From Phytophthora quininea (Eukaryota > Oomycota > Peronosporomycetes > Peronosporales > Peronosporaceae): DNA of 64,000 bases. The notes under the pieces were generated by a model, which had not been told where the DNA came from, ran no database searches, and saw only the letters and a program-made list of their open reading frames with translations. The stretch spans positions 248,001-312,000 of the forward strand of contig JAAVTG010000584.1 of NCBI GenBank assembly GCA_011947345.1, read 5' to 3'. Positions 1-10,561 of this stretch are shown here, one piece after another. The translations under genes were made by a program, and so were the position numbers. The first letter of the stretch is position 1. Every line of letters begins with the position of its first letter.

Positions 1-1339
1 CGTCGAAGACGTGCTCCGCAGCTTCGCCACGTCGTTTACGTCGTGGAGCATGTTCCTGCCCATGGTCGAGTTCGCGATCAACAACGCTGTGCACGCGTTG
101 ACTGGTCTTACCCCGTTCTTCATCAACTTCGGCCGCCATCCCCGCGTGCCAGCGCTCCTCGGGATGGAGCACTCGTCCATCGCTCCTGCCCCCACAAGCG
201 AAGATGCGGCGGTATCCACGCCGTCTGACCCAGTGACCTCATCGCGTGTAACCGAGGCTCCGACGTATGTTATCAGTCGTGAGAGTGCTCACGACGCTAC
301 GCCACTATTACACGCCGTCACCACGCGACATGGTGCCAAGTTTGCCACGCAAGGAGTGCGTACACACGCCGCCACAAGGGCGACACCACCTGACATTGCC
401 GCTTGACTTCGCGAACGTTGATCGCTCCACGGCAACGTCGTGCTGTCGAATGCCAGGACGCGCCGGGCGCGGTCGCTTCTGCCGCGCCGCTTCCCGCCAA
501 CTTCGATCCGCTTCCGGCGCCACAGCCTCGTGATGCTGTGGCTGTCAACGACTTCTTGGCCAAGCGCTACTTGATCGTTCGCTTCGTGCGCGACACCATC
601 CCAGCGGCAGTGGACCGTCAAAAGGAGTATGCTGATCGACGCGGCCGCAAGAACAGAGAGACGTTCGTCGTCGGCGACCGCGTCCTACTCTGCAACCGGC
701 ATCCAACCCACAGCAGTGACGAATTTGGGCACAAGCAAGCTTGCGCCACGATTCATTGGCCCATTCAAGGTTACGAAGGTACTTGGGGATGCGTATACGC
801 TTCAACTGCCTACCGCTATTCGACTGCATCCTACCTTCTACGTCGATCGATTCCGCCGATACCATCCAGCGGTTGTCCCTAGCGGCGCTGTTTCGAGCCA
901 GCGCCCCAGTCCCGATCACGTCCGCGACGCTCCGGTGCGCGCCCCTAACTCCCGACGCAATTCCTCTAGATCCCGCTCCAGCCGCTCCCAGCCCCGGCGG
1001 CGTCGACGCCCCGCCTCCGCTTCCGCCCAGCTATCGTTCTGATTGGTTTCTGCGCGACGGCCCTCCGCCTCTTGTGGATAGCGCGGGACACGTTCGCCAT
1101 ATCGTGGAGGCGATCTTGGAGCACGACGATTGTCGCGCTGCCCCTCGTCGAACGCAGCCTGGCCGCGGCGCTCGTATCCGCGGCGATCACGTTCCCCATA
1201 CCGGCAGTATCTTGTCCGTTGGCTCGGCCCAATGGAAGATAGTTGGGAGCCCCGCGAGGTGCTCCTCCAGGATGTTCCGGACTGCGTGGCGGCGTACGAG
1301 GCAAGCCTGTTAGGCGGCGCGGCGGCGCGCCGCGCCTAG
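1..1339 (+). pseudogene. pol: pol: integrase C-terminal region and chromodomain (broken)
   Basis: Fragments in several plus frames form the end of a Ty3/Gypsy pol. Near 40-180 the text reads like the integrase core C-terminus (MVEFAINNAVHALTGLTPF, then FGRHPR), the usual region after the DDE glutamate. About 560-700 gives the linker with YADRRGRKN and GDRVLL, about 740-880 gives KLAPRFIGPFKV and LHPTFYVDRFRRY, and about 1090-1300 is a chromodomain (HIVEAILEHD, YLVRWLGPMEDSWEPREVL). The product would insert the cDNA, with the chromodomain directing it to modified chromatin. At least three frame changes separate the parts, so this copy is inactive. The 5' end is cut by the window edge. Confidence 0.85.
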
Positions 1340-1875
1340 CCTCCGCCAGCCCACGCTGGTACCGCCGGACCACACTGTCTTCGGTGGGGAGAGAGGGTAA
1401 GCGTCAAGGATGCGGAGCCAGTCTGCAGTGCTGGGTCGCGGGCGCTCGTACTCGCGACAGCCCGCACAGCTTTCGTTGAAGAGAATGAAGCAACAATCCC
1501 GATCGGCTCCCACGACAACTCGCAGACCTGAGCTACGAGCGCGCCGAGGGACAGACCGGCGTGGTCCGCCTCGCGCTGCCGCAGCTTTCGCATGAACTCG
1601 TCGGCGCCTTCCGTGTTCCAGCGCTCCACGAACGCTGTCCAGGCGCGATCCAGCGACTGCGGGGTCACGGTGGCCGACACCGTGGCGGGCTTGCTGCGCG
1701 TCGCTCTCCAACGGCGAAAGAACTCCTGCATCTCGGCGTCCCCAGGCGAGTTCACCACGGCACTCCAGTCGTGCAGCGCCCAGCGTTCCAACACCTCCTC
1801 GTACGTGGCCAGTCGGTCGCGGTCTGGTGCCTGCACCTCGCCCGTTGCTCGTCCCGCTCCCGCCGCAGGCTCCAT
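1336..1875 (-). CDS. Antisense ORF between pol and 3' LTR of T1, unknown function
   Basis: A 179-codon minus-strand ORF begins at ATG 1875, 77 bp from the 3' LTR, and ends just inside the end of pol. An upstream in-frame ATG in the LTR exists, but MEPAAGAGR at 1875 is the first start outside the LTR. The predicted protein is hydrophilic with a helical-looking core (ATYEEVLERWALHDW, FFRRWRATRSK, ADEFMRKLRQREADHA) and no domain I recognise. Its position and orientation match the longer antisense genes in elements A and C. It is unbroken although the sense pol is frameshifted, which hints at more than a chance ORF. A chance antisense ORF cannot be excluded. Confidence 0.5.
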   Translation of the reverse strand: MEPAAGAGRATGEVQAPDRDRLATYEEVLERWALHDWSAVVNSPGDAEMQEFFRRWRATRSKPATVSATVTPQSLDRAWTAFVERWNTEGADEFMRKLRQREADHAGLSLGALVAQVCELSWEPIGIVASFSSTKAVRAVASTSARDPALQTGSASLTLTLSPHRRQCGPAVPAWAGGG

Positions 1876-1951
1876 CCTACCGCCAGCTTTCCTGCAAGAT
1901 CCAAACTGAAGGCTCAAGATCCGTGCGTGCTTCATCTTAAGCGAGGGGTGG

Positions 1952-2134
1952 TGTGACGGGCTTCCGTCGCACGGTTGCCATCGCGTTGCGCGATGGCCAA
2001 TCAGACCCCGATTGTGTATCACTGGCTGGGACGGCCTCGCGTGTCGAGGCCGTCTCGTCAATCAATAAACTCAGAGTTAATCCTACCGCTTCCTTCACAG
2101 TGTACGTCGGTAACGGGCCAGAATGCCCGTTACA
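1952..2134 (+). repeat. 3' LTR of T1 (183 bp)
   Basis: The sequence begins TGTGACGGG and ends CCCGTTACA, a near-perfect terminal inverted pair starting TG and ending CA. The purine-rich tract GCGAGGGGTGG lies directly upstream, as expected for plus-strand priming. An AATAAA polyadenylation-like hexamer sits near 2064. The second LTR is outside the window, so the length rests on the terminal inverted repeats alone. Confidence 0.75.
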
Positions 2135-2347
2135 AGTGACAGCTGGACGACGACGCTATATTGTGTTTTCCTTCTCCTCTTGGTCATCATACAAGCTTGC
2201 GCTTGAGACGAATGTGGCCAACGTGTCCTCGGCGTACAAATCCAGGTTCATGTTCACGTCCAAATCAAGTGGAAACGTAAAGCAAGACGGCATATGCTCA
2301 GTATGCTTACCCGGAGCGATCTTTTCACATTGCAGGAGATCGACGTA

Positions 2348-4660
2348 CTATCGGTTTCGATTCAAAAAGCAGCACATATCAATGTTGGGTGCCGATAGAC
2401 TAGTACGCTGACTTGTCGTCATGCTTCCACTGACACTGAAGTCGCGTTCGATTTGGCACGAAGAAAATGGGATCGCAAACAGAATCTCGACTGCCTTCGG
2501 CAACAATCTGTAAGTGCCGTTATGCTCAACTCGAGCCCAGAATGAAAGGAGCGACTCCGGGGCGCCCTTGTCATTGCGCACAGCAGTAAGAGGGTCATTT
2601 TTTCCACCTGTCCAGCTCCTCGTTGATGCGGCGTTGCGTTTGACTAGTAGCGTTAACATTTGGTGCTTGTGGGGCCAGAGGAGAAGCAAACATTTCTTCA
2701 AGGGGATCAAAATAAGTACTAGGTTGACTTCGTGGTGGTTCCAGCACCTCAGTTGTATCAGCAACAGTCTGAAGTAATTCGCACAATTGATCTCGTACCT
2801 TGTCGTTCACTTGTTTTAGCTTCTCCGAGCGCGCATGAGAGTCTAGCCCGTGTTGTCTGCAGATCAGCACGACAATTTTGTTGATGTTACGTGTTGGCCT
2901 CTTCCAGATGGGATGGAGCCTTAACTGCATCTCAGCAATGAAATCCGTCGAATCCATGGCGCTGGAGTCATAGTAACGAATAAAGAACCACTTATCGAGA
3001 GCTGCACAGAGTAAACGCCGGGTAGTTACAGCTAGAGGAGTGAGCTCGCTAGGATCAATCCAAACAGGGATTTCTTCAGTGGATAGGTAATGACGAACGG
3101 GCTGCTCTGAGTTCAAGGTCTCCATTCGAACTCTGTACAATTCCATGAGCACATTAACCTGAACTGCGCTTTCCGCTTGGCACGAACGTATCACATCGGC
3201 CATCGGTTGAAGAATCGAGAGCAAATGGATTAAATTGTTTTTTCGCCAGCAAGCGGGAACACAATAGGAGCCATATTGTCACGGAGTGCTTTTTCTTTCG
3301 TTCTTCATACCATGCTTCAACAGCAAGCCAGAGGTCCAAAACGTGACGTATCGACTTGGACATGCTTAAAAATCAGGCAGCTGAATAAATTTTGAGCTTT
3401 GTCGTGCCGGTTGACGTCAAAGTCTTGCAGAGCTGCTCGAACAAATCTCCAGTGACGCTCACGCTTCGAACTTGACAAATGGTCCGTAATACTTTTGACA
3501 CCAGCGCTGTCATACTGTCATTTTCGTGCTTCTTGTTGTCGTTCAAACTGCATCCCGACTTAGTAGCAGCATTGATCAAGTGAGCGGTGCACCACATCCA
3601 CTTTAGGTGTAGTTCATCGGTCAGCAGACCTTTTGCATCTCTATCACCGTCACTTGTAGCACCATAAAAGTCCTTCGTGGTCAGGTTGAAGTCCTCAAGA
3701 GTTCGTTTAACCCACGTGAGGAATGGTTCTCTGATTCCACCGTCTCGATCTCCATAAGCAGGATTAAACTTGCGTGTTCCTAGAAGCACCGATTTGAATT
3801 CCCAGTTTTGGTCAATCATGTACACTCGAAGACCAAGGTACTTCTCCGATGTAGTCTTGCAAGTCCAAAATCAGCAACCATGGTGAACACCGGGTACAAT
3901 TTTCGATTAATTTCCATCAATTCAATTATCTCCTTCCGCGTCGACGAGTACAGCTCAACAATCGACTCCTTGATGCGCTCCTCGGTGACTGTGACCTTCA
4001 TGGCTTCCTTAATCACTAGTGCTTCTTGAAGTCGGGACTCTTCATATTCACCCATGCGCAGCGGCAAGTTATGGTTGATAATGCGCAACGTTTCAAGCAG
4101 GAGGTTCAAGCGAGCTGGATTATTCCGGTATAACCCTGATGAACGCAAGTGCTCAATTTCTTCTTCACGTTTTCTCTTGGTCTCGCTCTCTTTTGCTGTT
4201 TTGGGCGACATCAACTGGTGCACGACACGTAAGTGCTTGGTGGCTGCAGTTGTTTTTCCCATTGACAATATCACCAGGTTCTCACCGTTTGGGTCCGTTC
4301 GACAGGCCTCGTCAGCCATGCAAATAAATCCAACCTTCTCCTTCCCATTGTCCGTGAACTTGACTCGCACGCCCCAGCCAAAGATGAATGACTTCTCTCG
4401 CGGCTGCATAGAAAATCTCGTGAATCCACCCATGTCCTCCCACGCCTGGACAGCTTGCTTCACCGACACTGGTGGTTCCAGCGACATCGTGCAGACGTCG
4501 TTGGCGACATCAAGGTCGCCCACAGTAGCTGCTGGCTCGATGAGATGCCTCGCTGTGATGGCGCAGCCGTGATAGCGGAAAAAATCTGTTGCGTCTCCTG
4601 CTTCTCTCGTTGAAGAATGACGTGCGCAATCAAGATTCGCCCGTAATTTACAAGCCAATA
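2348..4660 (-). pseudogene. hAT-family transposase relic
   Basis: Several minus-strand frames together give a hAT transposase. The N-terminal part (about 4660-3816) carries a BED-like zinc finger region (GFICMADEACR, then TTAATKHLRVVH). The catalytic core (3825-3373) shows YMIDQNWEFKSVLLGTRKF, ATSDGDRDAK and WMWCTAHLINAATKSG, as in hAT RNase H-like domains. The C-terminal dimerisation domain lies at 2764-2348 (ILFAIPFSSCQIERDFSVSG). Frame changes occur near 3820, 3370, 3160-3220 and 2600-2760, so no product is expected. A GTAAGT donor-like site near 4725 may mark a lost intron upstream. I could not identify the terminal inverted repeats. Confidence 0.8.
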
Positions 4661-4830
4661 GCGCTCTTCGAGCACGAGCACAGTGCTCGACAAGATGATG
4701 TTTTGCTCTCGATTCTCGTACTTACACGAGGGAATAAAAATAAGCTAAATCCTTGCTCGCAAGTTGCCGAGAGGTCGTCAAGCTCGCTTTTTATGCTCAA
4801 CGTTTCTGAGCTCGTGGGAGGCTTGGGTTC

Positions 4831-5072
4831 GTCGCTCTTCAAATCATCTGTAGCGTAAACATTCTGGGTACAAACCACAGGATTCATGGTGAATGCAAAT
4901 TCTCGCTAAGTCAGGATTTCCATCGAAGGGATCCATGTTGTAAAAACTTCCATCACAGAAATCTCCATACCGAAGGGAATCTCAGTCGAAGAAATGTCCG
5001 CCCAAGGAATATATGGTTGGGAAGTTCACCCAAGAGCCACCTGGTTCTTGGGCGGCAACTGTGCTTCTTGAG
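4831..5072 (-). repeat. LTR E, inner part (truncated, interrupted)
   Basis: This stretch matches 31206-31400, the central part of minus-strand LTR D, at high identity (shared runs include CTCTTCAAATCATCTGTAGC). The rest of the LTR continues at 8397-8822 on the far side of an inserted PIF/Harbinger-like element. On the left the similarity to LTR D stops at about 4831, where hAT-related sequence begins, so this LTR copy is truncated. Confidence 0.75.
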
Positions 5073-5765
5073 AGCCTTTCGTAACGGAGCGGTAGTGCGG
5101 TGGGTCCGTAGGGCCGGTTGTGCGCATCCGTTTCATCTAACTTTTCGTGAAATACGGTTAGGGCTATTAGCCGTGGGGCCCAACGCACAACATCGAGGGG
5201 TTGGGTCGCGTCCAGGTAGTGTTGTCCAGATTTGCGTCAGATCGTGATTTTTCTACTTCCTGGCCAATGTGGCGCCGTGGCTTGTCGAGAGAGGGATCTC
5301 CTGGCGCGGAGCCCGACCGGTCTTTCAGCACCGACACCAGCTCCTTTCCCCAAGAAGCGGCGTCCGACCGGTGTACACTCCGTCCATTAGCACAAACCGA
5401 GGTCTACCCAGGTGGGGACGCAAGCTGCTCTCCGTTCCAGCTTGCCCAAGACGAGAGTTTGGTTTTCAGCATGTCTGCCGAGCCAACTCGATACGAATCA
5501 GCTTGTCCACATTCCGGGCAACACTCCGAAGATGAAGAGTTCGTTGGCCGCGCAAACAACGATATCACTATTGATCGTCCAAGACTGCACTCGGTCGATA
5601 CCCACGCCCAGATCTCCACCATCCAGCCGTCAGCCGACCGCTGGAGAGCCGACCAACCAGCCACTGTCGAAGGGCTCGCTGTTCGCGCCTTCGCCATCCA
5701 GATACCCGTCGTCCGCAGGCCCGCCGTTGATACCACCACCACATCTGCTTCCAATCTCTCGCCCT

Positions 5766-6852
5766 GGAAGATGCCACTGCTTTCTCAGAGAATGACAAAC
5801 AAAATTAATAAAAAGCCGCTGACATTCAACGCAGTAGTGATACTCAAAGTGATGGAAGCGGTCACGATGGGGAAACCTTTTCGATTCAGATTCAGATCCA
5901 AGGACGGTGGCTCCCTGAGTTCTCGTACAAAGAATTACGCACTATATGCACTTGCCTGGGCTTATCGCGCTACAAGGATAAAAAAACAGGAGATGATGGA
6001 GTTGATCACCCAACACGAAGTGAATGTCATCCTGTACCGCGAACTCTTCGAGCCTAAGAAAAAGCTTGCAAGGATCCGACAAAAAAAAGAAGCAGTGTTC
6101 GTTTAGGCTGTTGAATGTCATCTTTTCCGATGGCTTTGCGGGGCGTTTGGATTCTCTCGGAGATATACGCAAGCGGTCCGATCTGGATGCTCCAAGATCG
6201 AAGGATCAAGAATTTTGAGGGGATGCTGAAAATGCATTCAAAGACAGCAGCAATGTTGCTTTTGGAACTCTGGCATTTAAAGAGGTGCATCCTGCTTTGG
6301 CAACGTCAGGAGTCGATCCCTCAATTATCGTGCCCCATGATGCTGACAAGTTGAAACAGCTCTGGAAGATCCTTTTGGCGGATTACAGCACGCCAGCGAA
6401 GATGTTTCGCAAATCTGGCTTTCATAGCCCCGATTTCTATGAATATTGCCATGGCCATTTGGACTGCTTGTACTTGCATCTGTATCTCGGTACCGTCCTA
6501 GCTTGATTGCGACAGTTGAGAGAAGCAAACCCAAAGAAATAGCAAACAAGATCCAACGAAACGGACAAGCAGCGCAAGTCGGTGCTACGCCGTCACCGGA
6601 CTTGCAACGTAGTTCAGCAGAGCGTGAGCGGTCGGAACTAGTTGATGCTATCAATGGCTTGGCCCAAGTTCGTGCGCATGCCTCCGGGATGAAGGCAAAA
6701 GATGATTCATTTCGCAAGTGGATTACTGTTTGTGATCGTTTGCGCACCTTGTATCGACAAAAAAGAAGATGACGATCTTGATGTTCTAGAGGACATTGAC
6801 ATGGAAATTCGTATCCTGAAGGCGAAGAGAGATGAGTCAGCAGAAAACCTTT
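5766..6852 (+). pseudogene. H1 partner protein (PIF/Harbinger second ORF), broken
   Basis: Plus-strand frames resemble the second protein of oomycete PIF/Harbinger elements, thought to bind DNA and help the transposase enter the nucleus. Recognisable parts are LKVMEAVTMGKPF at about 5840, the YRELFEPKKKLARIRQKK region up to 6106, FSDGFAGRLDS at 6125-6160, and VDPSIIVPHDADKLKQLW through DFYEYCHGHLDCLYLHLYL at 6310-6490. A basic and acidic C-terminal tail ends near 6852. The frame changes at about 6106, 6285 and 6506. An upstream reading frame from 5201 lacks family similarity, so 5766 is only an approximate start. The gene converges with the transposase. Confidence 0.65.
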
Positions 6853-7088
6853 AAACTGTCGGTGTCAAATTGAAGTCGTTTGCTGCTGTTACGCAAGATT
6901 GTTGTATTGTTTTTATAAGTGCTTTGTTCGACCGACACCAAGGTCAAATTACATTTGTCTTCTGCCGAGCACACTGTGATCAATGTCATGCTACCATTTT
7001 TTAGTCACGATGTACATCAATACGCACAGCCGTTGCAGTAATAACGTGGAACGGTTCTTCCTGCGAGCAAGGTTGCGATGAGGTCAAC

Positions 7089-8272
7089 TCAATCCCGAAT
7101 CAGCAATGAATTCGACCATTCTGTCTCGAAGAATGGAGACCCCTGTACGCTAATTGACGGTGGCTGGAATGGTATGTATCCAGCATTGTAGGCAATCTGC
7201 ACGATACATCGTTTTGGGTTCGTATATTGCCGATGATCTACACAGTAAGTATGAAGCCGTGATATTGCCACAATTACTTTGGAAGCGTTTTTCAAATTCA
7301 CTTCAAGTGGAGAGCGAAGTCGAGGCCACTTTGTTGTCATCAGTCCAAACGTTTCTCAATTTTGATCCGCAGCTGACTTAAGTAGAAGTTGTAGTTGTCA
7401 TTGGCAGGAACATACTTTTGGCTGCTACCGAAAGGAGTGAGCATGTGTTCTGACGGCACATACGCACAGTCTCCAATCATGTAATACCCACACGGAAGCG
7501 AATCTAGGTAGCAGGGAAGCGATGTCTGACGTAATGCATGTATATCGGACGATCCTCCTGGAGCAGTCACCGCAAAATATACAAATCGACTTTCAGAGCC
7601 GCTAACAGCTTGAATGTTGAGACCCATGGCATGGTAATGTCCCAAAAATAGGATCAAACATTCGCCGTTATTGAAGAACTTGGCGATTTTACTCGAATCG
7701 ACATACCGTCAATACACCCACGCATCCGCTGAAAACTCCTTCGTGACTATGTTACACAAACTCAGCAGCTGCTCGCTCAATATCGGCTTTGGTCCTAGGT
7801 AGCTGTATGTCGAGCGCAGAACACGAATTTATAGCTGCAACACCCTTGTATAGACACCGATCAAACGACGGGTGGCTAATATGACCAACGTTGCAGATGT
7901 CAACGTAGGATCCACCTGCCAGCGAGCGCAAGGTGTAGTGCAAACCCACTTCAGGGGAGATTGGCGCCTCACCAGTGCGAAGCGTAGACATCACCTCGTT
8001 CTCATACAGCCGGGGATGCAGCAGCTTTAAGAGGTGGGTAAAAGACTCATCGTTCATCCTGTAGTTACTTTCAAATGTGCCTTTCAGACGTAGAGTCGCC
8101 ACGTGTTCGCTCCAGATAATCCATTGTTGACAATAGTAGTTTTCTCGCGTAGCCAGTGCCGCGGTAGCTGCAGCCACACACACACGACAAGATCTTCCAT
8201 GTCGTCGGCATCGCTGGACGAGCCACTCCAACTGTCATCGCTCCAGTCACCCTTTTGCTTAAGGTGCAGCAT
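7089..8272 (-). pseudogene. H1 transposase (PIF/Harbinger, DDE_Tnp_4 type), broken
   Basis: The N-terminal part (8231-7752) carries YRMNDESFTHLLKLL and GLHYTLRSLAGGSYVDIC. The first catalytic Asp is in GCIDGMSIRV at about 7715-7685. The second is in VTAPGGSSDIHALR (about 7575-7535), followed by MIGDCAYVPSEHMLTPF. The catalytic Glu is in NFYLSQLRIKIE near 7350. The C-terminal part is KWPRLRSPLEVNLKNASKVI at 7335-7270. All three acidic residues remain visible, but frame changes at about 7750, 7660 and 7340 break the gene. The product would cut and paste H1 with its partner protein. Confidence 0.8.
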
Positions 8273-8396
8273 TAGTTAGGCGGTGGCGCTGTGGGAACTG
8301 TGCACTCCAAACGTGGCATTTCGTTCAAGTTGGGCAGGGGATGGGAGGGGGTCGCACAACGGCTCTACCGCACTACCGCTCCGTTAAGAAAGCCAC

Positions 8397-8822
8397 TGAG
8401 TCATTTGGGCAGCTTAGGGATTTACTGGTCCTTTCTTCACACGGCGTGAGGTTAACCAAGGCGAGACGGGTTGCACACAGAAATACCTTTCACTGTGGCA
8501 ATTTATACCTTGATTCTTGACGGCCCGTTTAAGAACGAGGAGAGACCGAGGACTCACGCTCAAGGCAATTGCCCCTTCGGCGTACATTCCAAGAGCAAAG
8601 GCCCCTTTAGCGTGCATTCTAAAAGCCTGCCATTTCTTGGGCGCACTTCCTAGTCTTGAGAACCCATCCTTAGTAGGACAGCACCCCGTGACTTCTCTTA
8701 AACGACCCACTTTGTCGCACACTTTTTATCTTCTTAAAGATTTCAACACCGCGTCATAGTACAATTCATATGTAAACTCTCCACAGCGCGCCCCGCAGAA
8801 AAACGTAATACGCAACGTCACA
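8397..8822 (-). repeat. LTR E, outer (5') part
   Basis: This stretch matches 31403-31870 in the same order. Shared landmarks include GGCGAGACGGGTTGCACACA, CTTTCACTGTGGCAATTTAT and CTCTCCACAGCGCG. On the minus strand the LTR begins TGTGACG at 8822, as LTR D does at 31870. A short motif of the type CTTGGGCG or ATTCCAAGAG recurs through it. The two copies have diverged noticeably, so this is not a recent pair. Confidence 0.75.
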
Positions 8823-9541
8823 TTCCTACTGCGTGCGGCACGAAACACAAAGTGTTTACTTCGACTTAAACGAGTCGTTAGACGTTAGTGTGGAGTGGGC
8901 ATTTGAGTCCAGAGATGAATTCGCCGTGGTGGAGATCTCTGCGTTTGTGGGTGCTGTTGCCGAGGATATTGTCAATGAAATATCTTCACAGAGCGTCTCA
9001 ATCTTGTCGACGTTGTTAAGATTTGTTGGAGAGCATGATGGGGAATTACCGGCAAAATTTGAGACTTGACGCGCGGTTGCTCGAGCGCTGGAGAGTATCC
9101 CATTTGCGATTGAAGAATACCGCTTCTTTCGGAAAAATCCATTGCACACGCGACTAGCAAAGTCGTATACTTAACAAATGAGTTTCCCTTGCTTTTGAAA
9201 AGTGACGAGCCGCAGAGAGTTTGAAAACGCTGGCTTGTAAACGCTCGCTCGTCAAAGTGCCGTCAGAAGTCACAGAGCGCTGGGGAAACACAAACAAGTT
9301 CGCAATGCCGTTCGACTTGCTTTGTACCCATTCCTTCGCGAAGAGAGCTGAAAGCTTGCACACGGGTCACGTAGCTGCGTCGACGCAGCAGTACCGCTGT
9401 GTTGAAATTGTTCGCTACTACCAAATTGTATATGATGGTCGTCACCAACGCGCATTTTGACGAAGAGCAGACCTTATATTCCTGTTCACTTCGAACTTGG
9501 TGGAGTAGTTCATACTCATGTGACGTAAACCCAGTTGACGG
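8823..9541. other. No supported feature
   Basis: Short ORFs occur on both strands (for example 8833-9069 plus), but none resembles a known protein and none has a convincing start context. I see no repeat or RNA gene here. Confidence 0.4.
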
Positions 9542-9963
9542 CTAAATATTATACACGTCTGAGTGTGATACTGTTATAGCTGCGTCGACATTATCAGGAA
9601 CGACCCGTACAAAGCCAAACATTCTTTGCCACCACGAAGAAGCGAAGCTATAGTGTGGTCCATCAAGAGGGTAATAAAAGGTCAAGTACAAACTCCAGCG
9701 AGGTGTTTCGAGACAGGAGAGCTGTATGTCCGTTGGAGACAAAGTCGAACTACCCAAGGTCGGAATTCCTGCCACATTGTGCTCCTACTCGATGGTTGAA
9801 TTGAACTATAAAAATGTCCAGAACAAGCTCCACGGAAATAGGAGCCGCCAACAACTTTAATTTGATGAATATGATTATTGCAGCATCCCCGCCACTTCAC
9901 ATCTGGACAACAAATGTCGAACGCATCAACAGCAACTACCACCCCGCGTACACAAGAGGTCAT
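9542..9963 (-). other. Two overlapping minus-strand ORFs, unknown
   Basis: ORFs 9963-9682 and 9775-9542 overlap in different frames and could be one frameshifted protein-coding remnant. The second is rich in aromatic residues (SLYLTFYYPLDGPHYSF, SSWWQRMFGFVRVVPDN), unlike typical chance translation. I do not recognise the family and see no transposase catalytic motif. It may be a fragment of a mobile-element protein or a decayed host gene. Confidence 0.25.
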
Positions 9964-10561
9964 TTCGGCTGGTGGGTGCAGGTCTAAATTAACTGTATGA
10001 GTGCGCCTTTCAGAGCTTTACCAAACTGATTCTTTCGGGGAGGGAGCTTGATCTTCTTCAACGGAAGCTAAATATCGTGGAAGGGGTCTTGTTTAATACT
10101 GATAGGTTGCAGAGAGTCATATTATACATAAATCAAGTAAGAGGACGGTTAATAAATTGGCTGTTCTCTTAGAAAGTGAATTTTGATGACCGACATGCTT
10201 TCTCTTTCGCCACTTCCTATCCACACTATAACTATTTTTCAAAACTTTACGAAATGTGGATAGAGATGATACCAGATATGCCGAATTTACTTCAGGTAGT
10301 GGACAGACGCAGTCGAAAATAAAATAGTGTACAGCTTAACCCCAACAAAATTGGTCCAAAACCAGAAGGACTGATCATCCCAAAATGTGTTTCAATTTTA
10401 TCCGTAACACAAACACTTTGGGACAAAAAGATTGAAGGAAGTTCACTCTCATTCCGCATCCTCTCGCTCCCTACGCGCATTGAACACAGCTTATGGAGAT
10501 ATCGGAGAGTGACACTTCTACTTGAGATGTATATGAGACCGACAGTGATAAGAACGACGTC
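9964..10561. other. No supported feature
   Basis: AT-rich sequence without a recognisable gene, repeat or structure. It lies just upstream of the piggyBac-like relic and may include its 5' end, but no terminal repeat was found. Confidence 0.4.

Larger units (their letters stand above)
1..2134 (+). mobile_element. Ty3/Gypsy retrotransposon, 3' part (T1)
   Basis: The window opens inside a Ty3/Gypsy element read on the plus strand. In order it shows the integrase C-terminal region, a chromodomain, an antisense ORF, a purine-rich tract (1942-1951) and a short LTR (1952-2134). Gag, protease, RT and the 5' LTR lie outside the window. The coding part is broken by frameshifts. Order and motifs are seen directly; the family assignment follows from the integrase-chromodomain-LTR layout of chromoviral Ty3/Gypsy elements. 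Confidence 0.85.
5073..8396. mobile_element. PIF/Harbinger-like transposon H1 nested in LTR E
   Basis: The element carries terminal inverted repeats of about 28 bp at 5074-5101 and 8367-8394. Both share TAACGGAGCGGTAGTGCGGT, with two mismatches outside that run. TGAG flanks both sides (5069-5072 and 8397-8400). Removing the element and one TGAG restores CTTCTTGAGTCATTTGGG, which aligns with the uninterrupted paralogue CTTCTTGGGTCACTTGGG at 31394-31411. The element holds two convergent genes, a plus-strand partner gene and a minus-strand DDE transposase, the usual PIF/Harbinger arrangement. The target duplication could be 3 bp (TGA or GAG) or 4 bp. Confidence 0.85.

Noticed and set aside
4648..4887. 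Gene starting MNPVVCTQNVYATDD on the minus strand
   Set aside because: The first 20 codons also occur in LTR D (31200-31275) and lie in the LTR backbone. The ORF runs across the LTR/hAT junction and is likely fortuitous.
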